DNA from: Palauibacter sp022826685
Lineage (GTDB): Bacteria; Gemmatimonadota; Gemmatimonadetes; Palauibacterales; Palauibacteraceae
NCBI RefSeq assembly: GCF_965221685.1
Contig: NZ_OZ244907.1
Length of the DNA stretch: 64,000 nt
Strand: one strand, 5' to 3'
Shown here: one piece after another, positions 59,730 to 64,000 of the stretch
Numbering within the stretch: the first letter of the stretch is position 1
How the letters are laid out: every line of letters begins with the position of its first letter
Translations under genes and position numbers: made by a program
Notes under the pieces: model-generated
The model's input: only the letters and a program-made list of their open reading frames with translations
Databases searched by the model: none
Told to the model about the DNA's origin: nothing

Positions 59730-59824
59730 GGGATGGAGACGCTCCTGTCATGAGGTTGCCGCAACCGAGCCGGGCGCCACCGTAGCCGGCGCCCGGCTCG
59801 GCCGTCAACGGCCGCGCGGGTCGG

Positions 59825-61120
59825 TCATGCGGCCGCCGGCCGGGCGGACGCCGCCACGTCCAGCGCGCGGTCGAGGTCCTCGATGATGTCATCGATGTGC
59901 TCGATGCCTACGGAGAGCCGGATGGTCTCCGGGCGCACTCCGACGCTGAGCTGCTCTTCCTCGGTGAGCTGCCGGTGCGTCGTGGAGGCCGGATGGCACG
60001 CCAGCGACTTGGCATCCCCGATGTTCACGAGCCGCTTGAACAGCTCGAGCGCGTCGTAGAACTTCACGCCTGCCTCGAAGCCGCCCTTCACCCCGAAGGT
60101 CAGGATCCCCGAAGCCCGGCCGTCGAGGTACTTCAGGGCCAGCTCGTGGTACGGGTCGCCCGGCAGTCCGGCGTAGCTCACCCACTCCACCGCCGGGTGG
60201 TCCTCCAGGTGCTTCGCCACCGCCAGCGCGTTCTCGGAGTGCCGCTCGATGCGGAGATTCAGCGTCTGGATCCCCTGGATGATCTGGAACGCGTTGAAGG
60301 GCGAGATCGCCGACCCCGTGTTGCGCAGCGGCACCGTGCGCGCCCGCCCGATGTAGGCGGCCGGCCCCAGCGCCTCCGTGTAGACGACCCCGTGGTAGCT
60401 GGGTTCCGGCGTCGTGAACTGCGGGTAGCGGCTCGCGTGCTCGATCCACGGGAATTTCCCGGAATCGACGATCGCCCCGCCGAGCGAGTTGCCGTGCCCG
60501 CCGATGTACTTCGTCAGCGAGTGCACGACGATGTCGAACCCGTGCTCGATCGGCTTGAGGAGCGCCGGCGTGGCGACCGTGTTGTCGACGATGGTGGCGA
60601 CGCCGTGGGCGTGCGCCACGTCGGCCACCGCCGCGAGGTCCACGATGTTGCCCGCCGGGTTCCCGATGCTCTCGACGAAGACCGCCTTCGTACGGTCATC
60701 GATCAGCTTGGCCAGGTCGTCCGGGCCGTCGCCCTCGGCGAAGCGCACTTCGATCCCCAGCTGCGGCAGCATGTGGGCGAAGAGCGTGTAGGTGCCGCCG
60801 TACAGCTGGGGCACGGAGACGATGTTGTCGCCCGAGGCGGCGAGATTGAGGATCGAATAGTTGACGGCCGCGCTGCCGGAGGAGAGCGCGAGCGTCGCCA
60901 GGCCGCGTTCGAGCTGGGCGAGTCGCTCCTCGAGCACGGCCTGCGTGGGGTTCATGATGCGGGAGTAGATGTTGCCTTCGACCTCGAGGTTGAAGAGGTC
61001 CGCGCCGTGCTGCGCGTCGTCGAACTCGTACGCCACGGTCTGGTACAGCGGCACCGCGACGGCGTGCGTGGTGGGCTCGGATTCGTATCCGATGTGGATC
61101 GCTACGGTCTCGTCTCTCAT
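59825..61120 (-). CDS. metY: O-acetylhomoserine sulfhydrylase (aminocarboxypropyltransferase) MetY
   Basis: This 431-residue PLP enzyme joins O-acetylhomoserine with sulfide to give homocysteine. Landmarks are VPLYQTVAYEFDD near the N-terminus, IYSRIMNPTQ, FVESIGNPAGN, and the PLP-lysine motif SLTKYIGGHG. ACHPASTTHRQL follows near the C-terminus. It belongs to the Cys/Met-metabolism family. It runs third after aspartokinase and asd on the same strand and therefore lies downstream of the leftward SAM-I riboswitch. With MetX at the right edge it forms the direct-sulfhydrylation route. Confidence 0.95.
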   Translation of the reverse strand: MRDETVAIHIGYESEPTTHAVAVPLYQTVAYEFDDAQHGADLFNLEVEGNIYSRIMNPTQAVLEERLAQLERGLATLALSSGSAAVNYSILNLAASGDNIVSVPQLYGGTYTLFAHMLPQLGIEVRFAEGDGPDDLAKLIDDRTKAVFVESIGNPAGNIVDLAAVADVAHAHGVATIVDNTVATPALLKPIEHGFDIVVHSLTKYIGGHGNSLGGAIVDSGKFPWIEHASRYPQFTTPEPSYHGVVYTEALGPAAYIGRARTVPLRNTGSAISPFNAFQIIQGIQTLNLRIERHSENALAVAKHLEDHPAVEWVSYAGLPGDPYHELALKYLDGRASGILTFGVKGGFEAGVKFYDALELFKRLVNIGDAKSLACHPASTTHRQLTEEEQLSVGVRPETIRLSVGIEHIDDIIEDLDRALDVAASARPAAA

Positions 61121-61237
61121 GATCTCCGTCTTCTCTCCGATGGGCCCGATCTCTCGGGCGGTGAATGTCCGCGCGTCCGGCCGGTCGTTTCATCGCTGCG
61201 GGACGGCCGTGGAACGCGGACCGGTACTCCGTGTCGA

Positions 61238-62278
61238 TCAGCCGCGCGCGCAGCCCGCGAGACAGAATTCGGCGTTGGCCAGACAGGCCCCGGCCGCGCC
61301 CCGGATGCCGTTGTGCGCGACCACGGTCATCGCGAGGTCGTGCGGCGGAGCCGCGCGGATCCGGCCCACGCTCGCCGCCATCCCTCCGGCCGCGCCGACG
61401 TCGAGGCGCGGCTGGGGACGGTCCGGCTCCGAGCGCACGATGAGCGGCCGTTCGGGAAGCGAAGGGAGGCGCGGCAGCGAGGGCGGAGCCCGGAACTCCG
61501 CCAGCGCCCGGGCCGCGTCTCCCGGACTCGCCGGGGAGGTGAGCTTCAGGAACACGTTCGCCGTGTGGCCGTCGAGCACCGGGACTCGGTTGACGCTCAC
61601 CGCCACGGCGATCTCCGTCCCCAGGATCTTGTTCAGTTCGGGTTCGATCTTCTCCTCTTCGCCGGGTATCCAGGGGATGGCGTTCCCTTCGATCTGGACG
61701 GAACCGACTCCGGTCAGGCCCGCGCCCGTCACCGCCTGGAGGGTGACGACCGTGGCGGCCTCGATTCCGAAGGCCTCGTGCAGCGGGGCCAGGGCAAGCG
61801 CCAGTCCCGCCACCACGCAGTTCGGGTTGGCGACGAGGCGGCCTCCTCCTTCCGACCAGGGCTGTTCGGCGGTGAGGGCCAGCGCCTGCGGGTTGACCTC
61901 AGGCACCAGCAGCGGCACGTCCGCCCTCAGCCGGTGAGCCGAGGCGTTCGTGCTCACGACGTGTCCGGCTTTCGCGAGCGCCGGCTCGAGTTCGCGCGCC
62001 ACGCCCGACGGAAGCGCGGAGAGCACGATCCGGCACTCCGGTGGTTCCGTGACGACGCGGAGCGGCAGTTCGGCAGCCTCCGCGGGCGGGTCTCTGCCCA
62101 GGCTCCAGCGGACCGCGTCGCCGTACCTCTCGCCCGCGCGCCGCTCGGACGCCGCGACGGAGGCGAGCCGGAGAGACGGGTGCCCGGCCAGCATACGGAT
62201 CAGCCGCTGCCCGACGATTCCGGTCGCGCCCAGGACGGCGACCGGCAGGCGTTCGTCCGACCGAGGGGCTATGCGCAT
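61238..62278 (-). CDS. asd: Aspartate-semialdehyde dehydrogenase
   Basis: This 346-residue enzyme reduces aspartyl phosphate to the semialdehyde. It has the NADP-binding GATGIVG (17-23), the catalytic C154 in NPNC and QAVTGAGLTGVG, with the active-site His in LDGHTANVF. It resembles the archaeal/fungal-type ASADH branch in this GHTANVF segment. Its start overlaps the aspartokinase stop by 10 bp, so both enzymes are made together. It lies in the riboswitch-controlled operon. Confidence 0.93.
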   Translation of the reverse strand: MRIAPRSDERLPVAVLGATGIVGQRLIRMLAGHPSLRLASVAASERRAGERYGDAVRWSLGRDPPAEAAELPLRVVTEPPECRIVLSALPSGVARELEPALAKAGHVVSTNASAHRLRADVPLLVPEVNPQALALTAEQPWSEGGGRLVANPNCVVAGLALALAPLHEAFGIEAATVVTLQAVTGAGLTGVGSVQIEGNAIPWIPGEEEKIEPELNKILGTEIAVAVSVNRVPVLDGHTANVFLKLTSPASPGDAARALAEFRAPPSLPRLPSLPERPLIVRSEPDRPQPRLDVGAAGGMAASVGRIRAAPPHDLAMTVVAHNGIRGAAGACLANAEFCLAGCARG

Positions 62279-63048
62279 CGGTCGCTCGTCTTACGGCCGC
62301 TGTTGCGGTCATGCGTCGCGTCGTGCCGGCCGACCCACGTGCCCGTGCCGCCGGGCGCCGCCACCCGGAACGGGATTCGGTGGTGCTCGGCGAAGCGGAG
62401 CGCCCGGTCCTGGACGACGACGCCGCCCGACCGCCGGGCCTCGCTCCACGTCGCCGTGCGCAGCGGCGCGATGCCGGGGAACCGTTTCGGGTCGGCGGGA
62501 AAGATGCCGTCCACATCCTTCACGAGGCGAACCTCCGCGGCGCCGAGCGCGTGGCCCAGGAAGAGGGCCGTGAGATCGGAGCCTCCCCGCCCCAGCAGCG
62601 ACGTGACGCCCGTCGCATCGACGCCCACGAACCCGGGAAGGACGACCGCATCGTGGGTCGTGAAAGCCGTCTCGATCCGGCGGGCGTCCACCGCGACCGG
62701 ATCGGCGGATGCCAGCGGACCCCGGGTGCGGACGGGCAGGTGCCAGAACGACATGCCCACGACACTCACGCCCGCCGTTGCCAGCGCGAGGCGGAGCAGG
62801 GCGACGGACGCTTCTTCGCCCGTCGCCAGAAGCGACCCCATGAGATCGTCCGGGAGCGACGGAGCGACTTCGCGCGCCGCGGCGAGCAGGTCGTCGGTCG
62901 TGTCACCCATGGCCGACACGACGGCGACGACGTTCGCGCCCCCGGCGACCTCGGTCCGGATCTCCTCGGCCACCGACCGGTACGCGGCCGGACGCGCCAG
63001 CACGGATGAGCCGAATTTGAGTACGTGAACGCGGCGAACTTCGCGCAA
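62269..63048 (-). CDS. lysC: Aspartokinase, catalytic domain only (no ACT domains)
   Basis: This 259-residue protein is an amino acid kinase domain with KFGSS (11-15), VVSAMGDTTDDLL and GRGGSDLTA. It ends soon after KDVDGIFPADP and a terminal RFAEHHRIPFRV strand. Normal aspartokinases carry two ACT domains for lysine or threonine feedback (total about 400-450 residues); these are absent, so allosteric control is lost. The TTG at 63048 has GGGGAGG 6-7 bases upstream; GTG at 63078 is an alternative start (269 residues). Riboswitch control probably replaces allostery. Confidence 0.88.
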   Translation of the reverse strand: MREVRRVHVLKFGSSVLARPAAYRSVAEEIRTEVAGGANVVAVVSAMGDTTDDLLAAAREVAPSLPDDLMGSLLATGEEASVALLRLALATAGVSVVGMSFWHLPVRTRGPLASADPVAVDARRIETAFTTHDAVVLPGFVGVDATGVTSLLGRGGSDLTALFLGHALGAAEVRLVKDVDGIFPADPKRFPGIAPLRTATWSEARRSGGVVVQDRALRFAEHHRIPFRVAAPGGTGTWVGRHDATHDRNSGRKTSDRCA

Positions 63049-63147
63049 TGAAACGCCTCCCCGAGTCTCGGTGCACACTCAGCGGACTCCGGAGAAGCGA
63101 CGCCCTTGGAACTGCAAGCTGCCGCGTGAACGAAGCGCGGCGGGCGA

Positions 63148-63260
63148 CTCATCTACCAACGGATCACATCCGTCGCAGGAGTTGGCACATCAGTGGAAGA
63201 GCCACCTTCCACAGGTTGCCCCGGTGTCTTCGGGCCTGTCCCTCGACCGGTCTCGATGAG
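63148..63260 (-). ncRNA. SAM-I (S-box) riboswitch, leftward, upstream of aspartokinase
   Basis: Read on the minus strand from 63260, the aptamer has the P1 5' strand CTCATC, then GAGACCGGTCGAGGGACAGG, GGGGCAACC, GTGCCAACTCCTGC and a closing GATGAG (63153-63148). These are the conserved S-box blocks (kink-turn GAGGGA, CAACC, GCCAA-TCC). It would sense SAM and shut off lysC-asd-metY. No U-run terminator follows, only a GCCGCG/CGCGGC hairpin (63121-63141), so control may be at translation. Confidence 0.93.
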
Positions 63261-63342
63261 CGTTATGGGCGCGGAGGCTACAGGGTCGTGGGCAGCGAGT
63301 CAAGTTGACCCGAGGTGCCGGACCCGCCAGGTTCGGCCGCTA

Positions 63343-63463
63343 CTCATCGAGACCGGCTGAGGGACGGGCCCTTTGAAGCCGGGGCAACCGGGGCACGCGC
63401 GCTCACGCGCAGCCCAGCGGTGCCAACTCCTGCGGATCCCCCGAACGGGGTCCGAGAGATGAG
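63343..63463 (+). ncRNA. SAM-I (S-box) riboswitch, rightward, upstream of metX
   Basis: On the plus strand, CTCATC (63343-63348) opens P1, followed by GAGACCGGCTGAGGGACGGG, then GCCGGGGCAACC, GGTGCCAACTCCTGC and the closing GATGAG (63458-63463). All S-box core blocks are present. P4 is GGATCCCC/GGGGTCC. Its 3' strand (GGGTCCG, 63448-63454) can instead pair with CGGACCC (63467-63473), a possible switching stem, and GACCCGCACGGGTC (63469-63482) forms another hairpin. No T-run is seen before the gene. Confidence 0.94.
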
Positions 63464-63515
63464 CCCCGGACCCGCACGGGTCGGTCGGCTGCTCCGAGTT
63501 GGTGTCGCGATCAAT

Positions 63516-64000
63516 ATGGAGAACCGATTGAACGCCGTACTGCCGGAGGGTCGGAGGGGCGCCGTCGCGATGCCGGCGGACTGGCGGCCGGAGTTGGCGG
63601 CCGGGGTCGCCGCCCGCTTCCGGGTGCGCTACGAACTCGCGGGGCCCGAGGGCGCCCCGCTGCTCGTCGCCATGGGGGGGATCTCCGCCGACCGCCACGT
63701 CTGCGCGAACGTCCTGGATCCCGCGCCCGGCTGGTGGCGGAAGCTGGTGGGCCCGGATCTGGCCATCGATACCCACCGCTGGCGGCTGCTCGCGATCGAC
63801 TTCCTCGGATCTCCCGGGACACTCGAGTCGACGGAGTCCGCCGACCCTCCGAAGGGTCCTTCGCCGGACCGGATTCACCTCACGCCCGGAGACCAGGCAG
63901 AGGCCGTGGCGGTTGCGCTGCGCCACCTCGGCGTCGAACGGGCCCACCGCATGTTGGGCGCCTCGTACGGCGGGATGGTCGCCCTGGCGATGGGGATCCG
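63516..64000 (+). CDS. metX: Homoserine O-acetyltransferase MetX, 3' end outside window
   Basis: The first 161 codons of an alpha/beta-hydrolase-fold acyltransferase are present. MetX landmarks are VAMGGISADRHV, PGWWRKLVG, AIDFLGSPGT, DQAEAVAVALRHLGVE and the nucleophile elbow GASYGGM. It acetylates or succinylates homoserine for MetY. ATG at 63516 lacks a strong ribosome site; TTG at 63528 (with GGAG 7 bases upstream) and the ATG at about 63570 behind GGAGGGG are alternatives. It is incomplete only because the window ends, and is controlled by the SAM-I riboswitch 52 bp upstream. Confidence 0.92.
   Translation, partial: MENRLNAVLPEGRRGAVAMPADWRPELAAGVAARFRVRYELAGPEGAPLLVAMGGISADRHVCANVLDPAPGWWRKLVGPDLAIDTHRWRLLAIDFLGSPGTLESTESADPPKGPSPDRIHLTPGDQAEAVAVALRHLGVERAHRMLGASYGGMVALAMGI

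Noticed and set aside
59897..63028. 1043-codon plus-strand frame across metY, asd and lysC
   Set aside because: It is an antisense shadow. The minus-strand frames carry clear family motifs and coupled starts.
1..64000. Search for tRNA, rRNA and insertion sequences
   Set aside because: No cloverleaf, T-loop consensus, rRNA-like stretch, transposase or flanking inverted repeats were recognised by eye; a tRNAscan/ISfinder run would settle this.

Overview
The window is high-GC bacterial DNA, densely coded on both strands, with many GTG starts, a few TTG starts and very frequent 4-bp stop/start overlaps. The gene content (many secreted or lipoprotein amidohydrolases, S9/S15-type peptidases and class C beta-lactamase-like serine hydrolases, a DUF305/LVIVD pair, NHL-like propeller lipoproteins, a direct-sulfhydrylation methionine pathway, ATP-dependent PEPCK) fits a free-living or host-associated heterotroph such as a member of Gemmatimonadota. 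That taxon is an inference from gene content; no rRNA or tRNA was seen to confirm it. No CRISPR array was seen.

Layout. 1-540: left-edge higBA toxin-antitoxin pair with a palindromic operator. 752-14736: housekeeping and secreted hydrolases (MFS exporter, amidohydrolase, Nudix, HtpX, Dph6-like PP-loop enzyme, an unusual two-gene membrane module, serine hydrolase, DUF885 and S9 peptidases, cyclophilin). 14789-20614: a defence island with visibly lower GC. It holds a three-gene ABC/SMC-like conflict system (Rad50-like ATPase with a CxxC hook, a middle component, and a Cap4/DUF4297-like nuclease), then a BamHI-like restriction-modification locus (controller, endonuclease, methyltransferase). 20844-29798: RNase PH, D-aminoacylase, CocE/PepX-like hydrolase, propeller lipoprotein, DUF305-LVIVD operon, cupin. 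29844-31168: an orphan HigA antitoxin with a decapitated toxin remnant, beside an orphan DNA methyltransferase. 31232-39844: dicarboxylate/amino-acid symporter, two amidohydrolases, MsrA, a membrane hydrolase, cytochrome P450 and a sulfur-binding (SBD) HNH type IV restriction enzyme. 39902-49505: serine hydrolase, oligopeptidase B, VapBC, polysaccharide deacetylase, PEPCK, TPR lipoprotein, PPK2. 49528-59729: SoxC/cytochrome c pair, Tat-exported epimerase, metallo-beta-lactamase-fold lipoprotein, nucleotidyltransferase, outer-membrane protein, two sodium:solute symporters (one with its DUF4212 small subunit). 59825-64000: methionine and aspartate-family genes.

How the parts work together. The right end is a coherent regulated pathway. 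Aspartokinase, aspartate-semialdehyde dehydrogenase and O-acetylhomoserine sulfhydrylase run leftward, and homoserine acetyltransferase (MetX) runs rightward. Two divergent SAM-I riboswitches sit back to back in the 437-bp gap, so S-adenosylmethionine should control both arms. The defence genes are scattered (island, orphan methyltransferase, SBD-HNH, three toxin-antitoxin loci), which suggests repeated acquisition. The many secreted peptidases and amidohydrolases suggest growth on peptides and amide-linked compounds, with uptake through the SDF and SSS carriers and PEPCK for gluconeogenesis.
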